Shown one piece after another: positions 53,445-61,605 of a DNA stretch of 64,000 nt. Below the pieces are notes generated by a model. That model did not search any database. It saw nothing but the letters and a program-made list of their open reading frames with translations, and was not told where the DNA came from. The stretch's first letter is position 1. Each line of letters starts with the position of its first letter. The DNA is from Desulfofustis glycolicus DSM 9705 (lineage in GTDB: Bacteria; Desulfobacterota; Desulfobulbia; Desulfobulbales; Desulfocapsaceae), in assembly GCF_900130015.1 (NCBI RefSeq), contig NZ_FQXS01000019.1, forward strand, positions 1 to 64,000, read 5' to 3'. The position numbers and the translations under genes were made by a program.

Positions 53445-53759
53445 TCAGAGCACTGTATCACGAATCTTTTCCCAAACTGCCGCAACACCGGCGACGAAGC
53501 CTTTGGTGTATTCGTCGAAGTTGAACGCGGTGCCGTGTTGTTCGGCGAGACGGCTGGTCGATGTATCGATTTCCAGCCACAAGTCATCGTCCAGTTTGAG
53601 CAGGGTCTCCTGCAGGAGCTGGTAGGTTGCGGGAACGGTTTTACGCACCAGATGCATGTCGCTTAGAGCGATAAACGGTTGATAGTCGATGCGTTCATTG
53701 CTGATGAAGGTCCGGGCGTCTTTTTTCCCGAGTTCCATTGAAGCGGTGGTTTCTTCCAT
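53445..53759 (-). CDS. Hypothetical protein (104 aa)
   Basis: 104 residues from ATG 53759, where AGGAGA lies upstream (an earlier ATG at 53825 lacks one). It is soluble and helical, with acidic and Thr-rich segments (KTVPATYQLLQETLLKLDDD; EYTKGFVAGVAAVWEKIRD). No family is recognised. It lies downstream of the cold-shock gene, separated by its terminator. Confidence 0.55.
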   Translation of the reverse strand: MEETTASMELGKKDARTFISNERIDYQPFIALSDMHLVRKTVPATYQLLQETLLKLDDDLWLEIDTSTSRLAEQHGTAFNFDEYTKGFVAGVAAVWEKIRDTVL

Positions 53760-53883
53760 ATTGTCGTCTCCTGGAAAACTCCGTAGGTGTTTATCAAGTA
53801 GACCGTCAGAAGAGGGGGCTGTCAAGGGGGAGCTGTGGAGAAAATGAAGGGTGAGTCGGGGGGAGGCAAATGTGAGAGAAAAG

Positions 53884-53918
53884 CCGGGGGCGGCGTCTGA
53901 TGAAGACGCCGCCCCCGG
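53884..53918 (-). terminator. Intrinsic terminator of the cold-shock gene
   Basis: CCGGGGGCGGCGTC and GACGCCGCCCCCGG pair perfectly around seven bases, followed on the minus strand by CTTTTCTCTC. It lies 21 nt after the csp stop codon. Confidence 0.9.
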
Positions 53919-53939
53919 GAACTGCCGAAAAGCAGGCTG

Positions 53940-54140
53940 CTATTGCTGAACGACGTTGGTTGCCGCCAGGCCCTTAGGACCGTCGACGACATCAAAGGTA
54001 ACGCTGGCGCCTTCGTCCAGTGACTTGAAGCCATTGGACATGATACCGCTGTGATGGACGAATACGTCGGCACCGTCCTGCTGAGCGATGAAGCCAAAAC
54101 CTTTTGCGTCGTTAAACCATTTTACTGTGCCTTTTGCCAT
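53940..54140 (-). CDS. Cold-shock protein (CspA family)
   Basis: 66 residues. [20 protein letters not shown] contains the RNP1 (KGFGFI) and VFVHHSGI the RNP2 motif. It is the standard OB-fold RNA chaperone. It lies 132 nt downstream of a DEAD-box helicase gene on the same strand and a short distance from an RRM protein, so the three form an RNA-remodelling, probably cold-inducible, group. The long untranslated stretch before it is in keeping with csp genes. Confidence 0.95.
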   Translation of the reverse strand: MAKGTVKWFNDAKGFGFIAQQDGADVFVHHSGIMSNGFKSLDEGASVTFDVVDGPKGLAATNVVQQ

Positions 54141-54272
54141 GAGTACTGCTCCTTCGAATGTGGCCCCGTCAATGCGGAGACCGTTTTGATAAATCGGATC
54201 GATGATCGATCCGGGGTGACTAATTCTGGTGCTGCATGGTGCGCTTGGGTCACGGTTGTTTGACCGGTGCTG

Positions 54273-55520
54273 TCAGACACCGAAGTCAAACGCCAGTGAA
54301 CGGTTGCGCTGTGATGACCGTTTGCCGCGCGGTGGGCGCTTATTCCGGTCGACTTTGTGATCTTGTTGTCGCGCTTCCTGCGGCTGGTTGTCGGTCCGGG
54401 TTGCCTGGCCGGTGTGGCTGTGGGTCCGGTAGACCAGCTTGTTGCCGAGCATCCGTTCCAACGTTGATGCCAGACGGCCGTTGTCCTCGGCGATGAAGCT
54501 GAGCGCTTCGCCGTGCCGTTTTGCCCGTCCGGTTCGTCCTGTCCGATGGGTATAGGTCTCGGTCGTTTCTGGCATGTCGAAGTTGATGATATGGGAAATA
54601 TCCGAGACATCGATGCCTCGCGCGGCGATATCGGTTGCCACCAGGATGGTGTACGTGCCGTTCTTGAAGCCGTTCAGGGCCTCCTGGCGTTTCTGCTGGG
54701 ACAGGTTGCCCTGCAGTGAGGTCGCCTTGTGTCCGTTCTTGGCCAGCTGCTGGGCAAGGCTCTTTGCCTTGTGCTTCGTCCGGGTGAAGACGATGGCGGT
54801 TGAGACGCCGCCCTGTTGCAGAATATCCCTGAGCAGAACAATCTTGTTGTGCTGCGCGACGCGCAGAAAAACGTGCGAGATGGTGTCGATGGTCTTGTCG
54901 TGGTCGACCTGCACTGTTACCGGATCGGTCAGCAACCCTTCCACCAGGGTGCGGATCTCAGGCGGCATGGTGGCCGAGAAGACCAGGTTTTGTCGCTGTT
55001 TCGGCAGCAGTTTGACGATCCGGCGGATATCCGGCAGAAAGCCCTTGTCAAACATGTGGTCAGCTTCGTCGAGGACAAGGGTCTGCACTTTGGAAAAATT
55101 GACGACACCGTCCTGGGCGAGATCAAGCAAGCGTCCGGGGCAGGCGACGATAATCTCGGCGCCGCCTCTGATTCTGGCGATCTGCGCCGGTTTGCCGACG
55201 CCGCCGTAGACTACGGCACTGCGCAGTTTGGTGCGGGAGGCCAGCTTGGTGATATACTCGTGGGTCTGTTCGGCCAGTTCCCGGGTCGGTGAAACGATCA
55301 GGGCGCGCAGACAACCGCGCTGGCCGCTGAGCAGTCGCTGCAGGATGGGCAGCACGAACGCGGCGGTTTTGCCGGTGCCGGTCTGGGCCAGGCCGAGCAA
55401 GTCCCGACCGTCCAGAACCGGGCCGATGGCCTGCTGCTGGATCGGGGTCGGGGCAAGGTAGCCGCAGGTGTCCAGGTTCGCCTGGAGCTGCTGGTGAAAC
55501 GAAAATTCGGTAAAGCTCAT
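54273..55520 (-). CDS. rhlE: DEAD-box RNA helicase (RhlE-type)
   Basis: 415 residues from ATG 55520 (AAGGAG upstream). Motifs in order: Q motif (GYLAPTPIQQQAI), AQTGTGKT, PTRELAEQ, DEADHMFD, SAT, IVFTRTKHKA, ATDIAARGID and HRTGRTGRA. The 70-residue basic C-terminal tail (QEARQQDHKVDRNKRPPRGK) suits RNA binding. RhlE-type helicases act on rRNA and mRNA structure and often respond to cold. Neighbouring csp and RRM genes support that. Confidence 0.92.
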   Translation of the reverse strand: MSFTEFSFHQQLQANLDTCGYLAPTPIQQQAIGPVLDGRDLLGLAQTGTGKTAAFVLPILQRLLSGQRGCLRALIVSPTRELAEQTHEYITKLASRTKLRSAVVYGGVGKPAQIARIRGGAEIIVACPGRLLDLAQDGVVNFSKVQTLVLDEADHMFDKGFLPDIRRIVKLLPKQRQNLVFSATMPPEIRTLVEGLLTDPVTVQVDHDKTIDTISHVFLRVAQHNKIVLLRDILQQGGVSTAIVFTRTKHKAKSLAQQLAKNGHKATSLQGNLSQQKRQEALNGFKNGTYTILVATDIAARGIDVSDISHIINFDMPETTETYTHRTGRTGRAKRHGEALSFIAEDNGRLASTLERMLGNKLVYRTHSHTGQATRTDNQPQEARQQDHKVDRNKRPPRGKRSSQRNRSLAFDFGV

Positions 55521-55849
55521 GAATACTCCTTGTAGATGATGCATAAGTCCGGAATCAATGCCGGGGCGAAATGTCCCGGAGTTCCGGCAGGCGGCCCGAA
55601 GGCCGTCATTGATGATTTGTGTTAGATAGAAAATGGTTTACTGCCGTCGACGGGACCAGGTCCGGAAGAAGGCGTTGGGGGTTGTTGTCGTTACAATAGG
55701 ATGTCGTTTCGAGGTGACAGGATCGAGCACGGCAAGCGAGAGAGGAAGCGAATGCCTGTGGGATGACTATCTGATTATAGTATGTTCGGTGATCGTATGC
55801 CGTGTTGCGGGTCGCCGGCAGGCAAGCTATGCCGTCGTTTTCCGACGCA
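55521..55849. other. Intergenic region upstream of the helicase
   Basis: About 329 bases. The first 120 bases form a GC-rich leader able to fold (CCGGGG/CCCCGG-like words at about 55560-55582), consistent with a cold-responsive 5' untranslated region. No gene is seen. Confidence 0.4.
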
Positions 55850-56113
55850 CTAGCGCCGGCCCCGTGATTTCTTTTTTGGTTTTGCTTCGTTACAGACTAA
55901 TTGACGGTTTTTGTAGGTCCGCTTATTCAGGTCTTCCATGGCTTGCTGGCCACCGGATCGGGAAGACATTTCGACAAAGGCGAACCCTTTTGACCGGCCG
56001 GAGAACTGATCCAGGATCAGATTCATATCGACGACTTCGCCGTGGGCGCTAAAGAGCTCGCGCAATTCCGTTTCGTTTATATCATAGGGCAGATTGCCGA
56101 TAAAGAGCTTCAT
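55850..56113 (-). CDS. RNA-recognition-motif protein
   Basis: 87 residues from ATG 56113, with GGAGAGG upstream; the frame is open to 56143. MKLFIGNLPYDINETELREL is RNP2 and GRSKGFAFVEMS is RNP1, so this is a single RRM with a short basic tail (AKPKKKSRGRR). Such glycine-poor bacterial RRM proteins are cold-induced in several lineages and bind single-stranded RNA. It lies upstream of the DEAD-box gene on the same strand. Confidence 0.92.
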   Translation of the reverse strand: MKLFIGNLPYDINETELRELFSAHGEVVDMNLILDQFSGRSKGFAFVEMSSRSGGQQAMEDLNKRTYKNRQLVCNEAKPKKKSRGRR

Positions 56114-56384
56114 CCCGCCTCTCCAAGGGGCTGTGATCAGCACGTATCTCTATCGGCAACAGGAAAAGGAGCGCTACAAGATAGATGGTAACAGACGCTA
56201 TGCGTGATCCGTTCGTTGAGTACCTTCTCAATCCAGACAACAATAAACCCTTTTCTCAGGAATACAAGAAAAAAGTGTAACACCCCGTTGATTGCAAACG
56301 GTTCTGCGAGAATTGAAAACGGCTTGCGCCCCGGTTCGGCAGGGGCCGCACCGGGGCGCAACGGAATTGCCGGCGAAAATGTTT

Positions 56385-56555
56385 CTACCAGCGTTCGGTA
56401 CCGACTAGTTCACTGACGTCGGTGCATTGTGCTTTTTCTTCTTCGGTCAACTCTTCCTTGGTCCGGATCTTGCCTTTCAGATCGTCGGCGTAGCAGGCGT
56501 ACTCTTTACCGTTTTTGTCTCTGATCCAGACGAGTGATTCGTATCCACCTTTCAT
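56385..56555 (-). CDS. Tandem 56-residue protein, copy C
   Basis: 56 residues from ATG 56555, preceded by AAGGAGACAGGTC. It starts MKGGYESLVWIRDKNGKEYA, has a central CYADDLKGKIRTKEELTEEE and ends ELVGTERW. It appears identical in protein sequence to copy B; only synonymous changes are visible. One Cys lies in ACY and another in AQC. No family is recognised. It is the last of three tandem copies reading away from the PAS-LuxR regulator. Confidence 0.75.
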   Translation of the reverse strand: MKGGYESLVWIRDKNGKEYACYADDLKGKIRTKEELTEEEKAQCTDVSELVGTERW

Positions 56556-56591
56556 GACCTGTCTCCTTATGCAGTGTGTTGGGATGTGTGC

Positions 56592-56762
56592 TTACCAGCG
56601 TTCGGTGCCGACCAGTTCACTGACATCGGTGCACTGTGCTTTTTCTTCTTCGGTCAACTCTTCCTTGGTTCGGATCTTGCCTTTCAGATCGTCGGCGTAG
56701 CAGGCGTACTCTTTACCATTTTTGTCCCTGATCCAGACGAGTGATTCGTATCCACCTTTCAT
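56592..56762 (-). CDS. Tandem 56-residue protein, copy B
   Basis: 56 residues from ATG 56762 with AAGGAGACAGGTC. It has the same protein sequence as copy C, with a few silent differences, indicating a recent duplication of the whole unit, including the upstream leader. The predicted fold is a short beta-hairpin (YESLVWIRDKNGKEYACY) and an acidic helix. The function is unknown. It lies between copies A and C with 36-nt spacers. Confidence 0.75.
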   Translation of the reverse strand: MKGGYESLVWIRDKNGKEYACYADDLKGKIRTKEELTEEEKAQCTDVSELVGTERW

Positions 56763-56798
56763 GACCTGTCTCCTTGTATGATATGTTTGGATGTATGC

Positions 56799-56969
56799 TT
56801 ACCAGCGTTCGGTGCCGACCAGTTCGTTGACATCCAGGCACCGTGCCTGTTCTTCCCTGCTTAACGCCTGTATGACATGGGCGTCTTGGTTGATATCATC
56901 GATGTAGCAAGCGTACTCTTTGCCGTCTTTATCTTTGATCCAGACTATTGATTCATATCCGCCTTTCAT
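56799..56969 (-). CDS. Tandem 56-residue protein, copy A (divergent)
   Basis: 56 residues from ATG 56969, preceded by CAGGAGGATG. It keeps MKGGYES, VWIKDKDGKEYACY and ELVGTERW, but its middle (IDDINQDAHVIQALSREEQA) differs from copies B and C. It is nearest the control region and is probably the ancestral or first-read copy. The two Cys (ACY and ARC) are kept in all three, which hints at a redox or metal function. This is weak inference. Confidence 0.75.
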   Translation of the reverse strand: MKGGYESIVWIKDKDGKEYACYIDDINQDAHVIQALSREEQARCLDVNELVGTERW

Positions 56970-57048
56970 GACATCCTCCTGTTCTTTGGTTGGCGTTGAC
57001 TCAAAGATAAGTCCGGACATCTCTTGCTACAATGGATGAAAAAAGGTA

Positions 57049-57078
57049 GTTTTATGATAGTTTATGCTACCATAAAAC
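57049..57078. promoter_or_regulatory. 30-bp inverted repeat operator candidate
   Basis: GTTTTATG and CATAAAAC pair perfectly, with ATAG and CTAC inside, around TTTATG. It lies between the divergent 56-residue gene cluster and the PAS-LuxR gene, where a LuxR-type regulator would bind. Confidence 0.6.
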
Positions 57079-57169
57079 CGGTGGCGGCATAATGTGGCGT
57101 ACATGGTTTCGCCTGATTACCGGTTTTTCCGCGTTGGCCGGTCGATGAAAAACATTTGGAGAGAGGACG

Positions 57170-58051
57170 ATGGAAGAGACAATGCTCAATATCTACCAGG
57201 TGGCGCTTGATTCGATCTCCGCGCACGTCGCGATCCTTGACCATACCGGCTTGATTGTTGAGACGAACCGGGCCTGGAGGGAATTCGGCAGGGATAACGG
57301 CATCACTATCGAGGCATCTTGTATTGGTCTGAATTACCTGGACACCTGTGACCGGGCAAGCAGCGAGCCCTACGATGAGCCGGCCGTCATTGCCGCCGGC
57401 ATCAGGCAGGTCATCAAGGGGGAGATCGAGGAGGTTTTTATCAACTATCCCTGTCATTCACCGGAGGAAGAGCGCTGGTTCGCGCTCCGGGTGGTGCGCT
57501 TTCGCGAGCCGGGTGCTCACAAGGTGATCATGTCGCACGAGAATATCACTCCGTTGATGCATATCCAGCGGGAGTTGGCCGAGCGAGAAAGCGATCTCAG
57601 GGAGCAGACGGAAAAATTGACGGAGAGCAATATCGCTCTCAAGGTCTTGCTCGATCATCGGCAAAAGGATCGGCTGCAACTCGAGGACAACATGTTGGCC
57701 AATGTCAGGACCTTGATCCTGCCATACGTCCAGGAACTCATGGATCGGCCATTAGCGAAGCGGGAGAGGACCATGGTCGAGATTATCGAGCAGCGACTCG
57801 GCGAAGTGACAGCTCCGTTTCTCAACCGGCTGACCGCTCTGTACCAACAGCTGACGCCGCAGGAGATCAAGGTGGCGACCATGGTTCGGGAAGGGCGCAG
57901 CAGCGCCGAGATCGCCGATGTGCTGCTGGTTTCGACGGCGGCTGTCGATTTCCACCGCAAACAGATCAGGAAGAAACTCGGGATGACAGGTACCGGTAGA
58001 AACTTGCGGTCATATCTGTTATCTCTGCAAACCAAAGATCACGAAGCGTGA
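57170..58051 (+). CDS. PAS-LuxR transcription regulator
   Basis: 293 residues. A PAS domain (about 8-130; ISAHVAILDHTGLIVETNRA, ERWFALRVVRFREPGAHKV) is followed by a coiled coil (about 130-180) and a C-terminal LuxR helix-turn-helix (LTPQEIKVATMVREGRSSAE, TAAVDFHRKQIRKKLG). It should be a ligand- or redox-responsive DNA-binding protein without a receiver domain. It diverges from the tandem 56-residue genes and is followed 27 nt later by a glutaredoxin/FTR pair. Confidence 0.9.
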   Translation: MEETMLNIYQVALDSISAHVAILDHTGLIVETNRAWREFGRDNGITIEASCIGLNYLDTCDRASSEPYDEPAVIAAGIRQVIKGEIEEVFINYPCHSPEEERWFALRVVRFREPGAHKVIMSHENITPLMHIQRELAERESDLREQTEKLTESNIALKVLLDHRQKDRLQLEDNMLANVRTLILPYVQELMDRPLAKRERTMVEIIEQRLGEVTAPFLNRLTALYQQLTPQEIKVATMVREGRSSAEIADVLLVSTAAVDFHRKQIRKKLGMTGTGRNLRSYLLSLQTKDHEA

Positions 58052-58078
58052 TACAACGGAAATACAAGGAGAAGTGCC

Positions 58079-58339
58079 ATGACCGACAAGAAAGTGAGTC
58101 TCCTGGTCCTGTCCACCTGTTTGCAATGCAAGGCCCTGATGGAATTGCTGAAAACCCACGAGATCGACTATGACGTCACGCACGTTGACCTGATGCCCAA
58201 GGACGAACGCTCGGAATTATTCAAGAAAATGGCTCCATATAACGAAAAAAAGGCCTTTCCGGTGATTTTCATCGGCGACAAGGCCATCATCGGCTTCCAG
58301 AGGAAGCTCATCATGGAAGAACTCGGAGTGAACCAATGA
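58079..58339 (+). CDS. Glutaredoxin-like protein
   Basis: 86 residues. LLVLSTCLQCKALMELLKTH holds the CxxC centre (CLQC) after the first strand, and KKAFPVIFIGDKAIIGF the cis-Pro and GF loop. The centre CLQC differs from the usual CPYC. Such forms occur with ferredoxin-thioredoxin-reductase-like partners in anaerobes. The next gene overlaps by 4 nt (ATGA) and encodes such a reductase, which probably reduces this protein with electrons from ferredoxin. Confidence 0.88.
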   Translation: MTDKKVSLLVLSTCLQCKALMELLKTHEIDYDVTHVDLMPKDERSELFKKMAPYNEKKAFPVIFIGDKAIIGFQRKLIMEELGVNQ

Positions 58340-58662
58340 ACGCCGAACAACTCTATGACCAACTCAAGACGGTTAACGAACCGAAAGGCTACTTTTTCAA
58401 CCGCGATCGGGAACAGACCCTGTTTCTTCTCGAAGGGCTGTTGACCAACCGCGAGCGCTACGGCTACATGTGCTGCCCCTGCCGCCTGGCCAGGGAAGAC
58501 CGGAAGGCAGACCGGGATATCATCTGCCCCTGCGACTATCGCGAACCCGATGTCCGGGAATACGGCAGCTGCTACTGCGGGCTCTACGTGTCGGCAGCCT
58601 GGAATGAGGGTTCGATCGAGCACGTCTTTGTCCCGGAGCGACGCCCGGCCGAGCTCTGCTAA
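58336..58662 (+). CDS. Ferredoxin-thioredoxin reductase catalytic-type protein
   Basis: 108 residues. YMCCPCRLAREDRKADRDII, CPCDYREPD and GSCYCGLYVS follow the CPC...CPC...CxC pattern of the FTR catalytic subunit, which holds a [4Fe-4S] cluster beside a redox disulfide. The third motif is CYC, not the plant CHC, so the conserved His next to the cluster is replaced by Tyr. No variable-chain partner gene is adjacent. It is coupled to the glutaredoxin gene. Confidence 0.9.
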   Translation: MNAEQLYDQLKTVNEPKGYFFNRDREQTLFLLEGLLTNRERYGYMCCPCRLAREDRKADRDIICPCDYREPDVREYGSCYCGLYVSAAWNEGSIEHVFVPERRPAELC

Positions 58663-58978
58663 AGAGCTGTAGTGACGTTTTTTGCTTCGCTGTGAGCCCT
58701 GTCATGGCGGTATGGAAAAACAGTCCCCCGGGATGGCCGGTCCTGCCGGAGGCTGCATCGCGAAGGCCCGGCGGGCCGGAGAATCAGGCCCGTAGGGCTG
58801 CGGACAGGACGTCCGCAGCCGGCGGCCAGGCCATGGATGGCCTGTCTGCCGGCCTCGTAGGCCAGCCGATCAGGCCGCAGCGCAGCAGCCGGAGGTAGGG
58901 CCGGCCAGCCCTGCCGACCACGATGACGATTTCAAAGTTCATTGTGATCCCTGTCATGGTAAATACAGACACCTGCTT
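58663..58978. other. GC-rich intergenic region with several hairpins
   Basis: About 316 bases between convergent genes. GGCTGCGGAC/GTCCGCAGCC (58796-58820) forms a perfect 10-bp hairpin, followed by CAGGCCATGGATGGCCTG and other dyads. The word CCCTGTCATGG occurs near both ends. No gene or T-tract is seen. Confidence 0.5.
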
Positions 58979-59965
58979 TCACCGCAACCCGGCCGTTTCT
59001 CTCAAGAAGGCTTCCGCTCGCTGTTCCGACCAATAGACAGTATCCCGCCATCCTCCCATAAAGCCGACATGACCGCCGAAGTGCGGTATCTCCAGATGCA
59101 GATGGGCACTGGCCTCAGCGACGCGCACCGGGTAGCATGAAGCGGCCAGGAACGGATCATCCATAGCCTGAATGATCAGCGTGGCCACGCCGATCTGCGG
59201 CAGCACGGGTAGGCAGGAGCTTTGTTGGTAGTAATCGGCAGCGTCGCGAAAACCGTGCAGCGGCGCGGTATAGCGATTGTCGAACGGTTCGAAGGTGGTC
59301 ACTTCATCCAAGCCGCGCAAATCGAACAGCTCCGGATAGAGTTTCGCTTTCTGTTTGATCTTTTCCTTGAGACTCTTCATGAAGTAGCGCATGTAGATAC
59401 GATTTTTCCGGCCGTTCATCACCGCCGCCGCATCGGCCAGGTGGCAGGGCACCGAAAAGACCACGGCGGCCTGTACTTCCGGCGGTACCAGCGCCGGATC
59501 CTCGCCGAGGTATTTCAAGGTCTGGTTGCCGCCCATGCTGAAACCGATCAGTGCCGCCGTTGTATACCGGCCACCGGTAAGCCCGTGGGTCACTACCGTG
59601 TGCAGATCGTCGGTAACACCGGAATGATAGAAACGTGGCAAGCGGTTCGGCTCACCGGAGCAGCCGCGAAAACTCCAGCAGATGACATCCCAGCCATGGT
59701 TAGTCAGGTGACGGGCCATACCGAGGGGGTATTTCTTCCGGGCGTGGCCCTCAAGCCCGTGGCTGATCACCGCCAGTCGGTCTGTCGATCCGTTTCGGCA
59801 GCGGTGGCGGTCGAGATCGAGGAAGTCCCCGTCCGGAGTGGTGATGCGCTCGGCCAGGGGAGTGGTTTGCGGCGTTGGTCGGCAGGCAGTCGGGAAAATG
59901 GTCTGCAGGTGGCCGCTGGTGAACGGAAAGGGGGGCAGGTACGGTGGGTGCGGCAATAGCGGCAT
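58979..59965 (-). CDS. Alpha/beta hydrolase (YheT family)
   Basis: 328 residues. SGHLQTIFPT near the start, VISHGLEGHARKKY (oxyanion region) and ALIGFSMGGNQTLKYLG (nucleophile elbow GFSMGG) are the YheT/ABHD1-3 hallmarks. The Asp and His of the triad lie near QAMDDPFL and FGGHVGFMGG. The substrate is probably a lipid ester; it is uncharacterised in most bacteria. It lies 18 nt after the HD-domain gene in a four-gene operon with hemE and ahbD. Confidence 0.9.
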   Translation of the reverse strand: MPLLPHPPYLPPFPFTSGHLQTIFPTACRPTPQTTPLAERITTPDGDFLDLDRHRCRNGSTDRLAVISHGLEGHARKKYPLGMARHLTNHGWDVICWSFRGCSGEPNRLPRFYHSGVTDDLHTVVTHGLTGGRYTTAALIGFSMGGNQTLKYLGEDPALVPPEVQAAVVFSVPCHLADAAAVMNGRKNRIYMRYFMKSLKEKIKQKAKLYPELFDLRGLDEVTTFEPFDNRYTAPLHGFRDAADYYQQSSCLPVLPQIGVATLIIQAMDDPFLAASCYPVRVAEASAHLHLEIPHFGGHVGFMGGWRDTVYWSEQRAEAFLRETAGLR

Positions 59966-59983
59966 GAGGTAGGCCGGCGTTGC

Positions 59984-60589
59984 TTAGTCGCTGTCGGCCG
60001 GCACGTGATCCGCCAACCGGTCAGCCGAGAACGGCAGGAAGGAAAAGAGATACCCCTCCAGTTCCTGGCAGGTCAGGAAGTTGTCCTTGATCCGCTGTTC
60101 GATCAGCGGGTTGTGGTCGGAATAGCGCTCGATGATATAGTCGAGCCGATCCTGTAAAGAGACGATCTGGTCGTGACGAACCCGTTTGTCCGCGTAGTAG
60201 ACAATTTCCCGGGCCGGGAAGATGCCGTTGCGGTAGCGATCCGGCTTAAAACTGCTGAGGATCACGTGTTCCCGAACGATTCGTCCGATTTCCGGGTAGC
60301 CGTGTTCCTCGCAGATCAACTGGCCTTCCTCGGCATGGCGGCAACTGCCGTCCAGGCAGCGAGTTTTGGCGATATCGTGCAGCAGGGCTCCGGCAATGAC
60401 CAGTTCAACGCCGGCGACATCGGCCGTCTCGACATCGGGGGCATGGAGATAACGCACCAAGGTCTCGGCCACCCGGGCGACCAGCAGCGAGTGTTGCCGG
60501 ATGTTGTCCAGCATGTCGTATTGCTCCATCAGGGCCAGGCAGGTGGGGCGACTGGGGATGGCGATAGCCATGGCGGATGACAGCGTCAC
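59984..60589 (-). CDS. HD-domain phosphohydrolase
   Basis: 201 residues if started at GTG 60589, which overlaps the hemE stop by 4 nt (GTGA); ATG 60571 is an alternative. RQHSLLVARVAETLV, ALLHDIAKTRCLDG and REHVILSS give the metal-binding His/HD/His set. The C-terminal half is helical. HD proteins cleave phosphoesters such as nucleotides. It is co-transcribed with hemE, upstream of it, and with the hydrolase downstream. Confidence 0.8.
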   Translation of the reverse strand: MTLSSAMAIAIPSRPTCLALMEQYDMLDNIRQHSLLVARVAETLVRYLHAPDVETADVAGVELVIAGALLHDIAKTRCLDGSCRHAEEGQLICEEHGYPEIGRIVREHVILSSFKPDRYRNGIFPAREIVYYADKRVRHDQIVSLQDRLDYIIERYSDHNPLIEQRIKDNFLTCQELEGYLFSFLPFSADRLADHVPADSD

Positions 60590-61605
60590 CGGCGGCTCAG
60601 CTCATGCACTGCGTCGACAGCGATGCGAGCCTGCTCGGGCGGGGTGAACTGATGGATGCCGTGCCCCAGGTTGAAGATATGGCCCCGGGCCGCACGTGCG
60701 CCGTCGAGCAGGTTTTTGATCCGCTCGCGCAGTTTTTCGGCCGGCAGCAGCAGGGCCGCCGGATCGATATTGCCCTGGATGGCCCGTGGTCCGATACGTT
60801 TGATCGCCTCGCCGATATTGATCCGCCAATCGATGCCGATCACGTTGGCACCGGTGGCCGCCGACTGCTCGAGCAGCGTGGCGCCGTTATTGGCGAAATA
60901 GATTATCGGCAGACCGGTCGACTGTAGTTCGGAGATGATGCGTGCGGCATAGGGGGCGGCGTATTGCTCGAAATCGCACGGCGCCAGGATGCCGGCCCAA
61001 GAGTCGAACAGCTGCAGGGCCTGGGCGCCGGCCCGGGCCTGGGCGAGCAGGTAGGCGGTAGTACAGCGGCTGATCTTGTCCATCAGCTGGTGGAACAGCT
61101 CCGGCGCGGTGAACATCATTTTCTTCGTTTCCCAGAACGCCTTGGACGAGCCGCCTTCGATCAGGTAGGTGGCGCAGGTGAACGGCGCTCCGGCAAAACC
61201 GATGAGCGGCACCTTCAGCTCGCGGCGCAGCAGCCGGATGGTCTCCATCACGAAGCCCATGGTCTCTTCAGGGTTGGGGACGATCAGTTTCTCGACACCG
61301 GCCCGGTCGCGCACCGTTTCCGGGAAGATCGGGCCGCGCCCGTCGTGAAACTCCAGTGGCAATCCCATCGCCTCCATCGGGATGAGGATGTCGGAGAAGA
61401 GGATGGCGGCGTCGACGTCGAGCCTCTCGACCGGCTGCAGGGTCACCTGGACACAGAGTTCCGGTGTCTTGCACAACTCGAGAAAAGAGATGGAGCCGCG
61501 CACTTGCCGGTACTCCGGTAGATAGCGGCCGGCCTGGCGCATCATCCAGACCGGCGTGTAGTCGGTGGCCTCGCCGCGGCAGGCCTTCAGGAAGGTATCG
61601 TTCAT
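60586..61605 (-). CDS. hemE: Uroporphyrinogen decarboxylase
   Basis: 339 residues from ATG 61605, overlapping the preceding gene's stop (ATGA). [20 protein letters not shown] and [17 protein letters not shown] are signatures, and [17 protein letters not shown] and [11 protein letters not shown] follow. It decarboxylates uroporphyrinogen III to coproporphyrinogen III. Next to an AhbD-type heme synthase this is notable, because the siroheme-dependent heme route does not need HemE; it may serve another tetrapyrrole or a mixed pathway. Confidence 0.94.
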   Translation of the reverse strand: MNDTFLKACRGEATDYTPVWMMRQAGRYLPEYRQVRGSISFLELCKTPELCVQVTLQPVERLDVDAAILFSDILIPMEAMGLPLEFHDGRGPIFPETVRDRAGVEKLIVPNPEETMGFVMETIRLLRRELKVPLIGFAGAPFTCATYLIEGGSSKAFWETKKMMFTAPELFHQLMDKISRCTTAYLLAQARAGAQALQLFDSWAGILAPCDFEQYAAPYAARIISELQSTGLPIIYFANNGATLLEQSAATGANVIGIDWRINIGEAIKRIGPRAIQGNIDPAALLLPAEKLRERIKNLLDGARAARGHIFNLGHGIHQFTPPEQARIAVDAVHELSRR

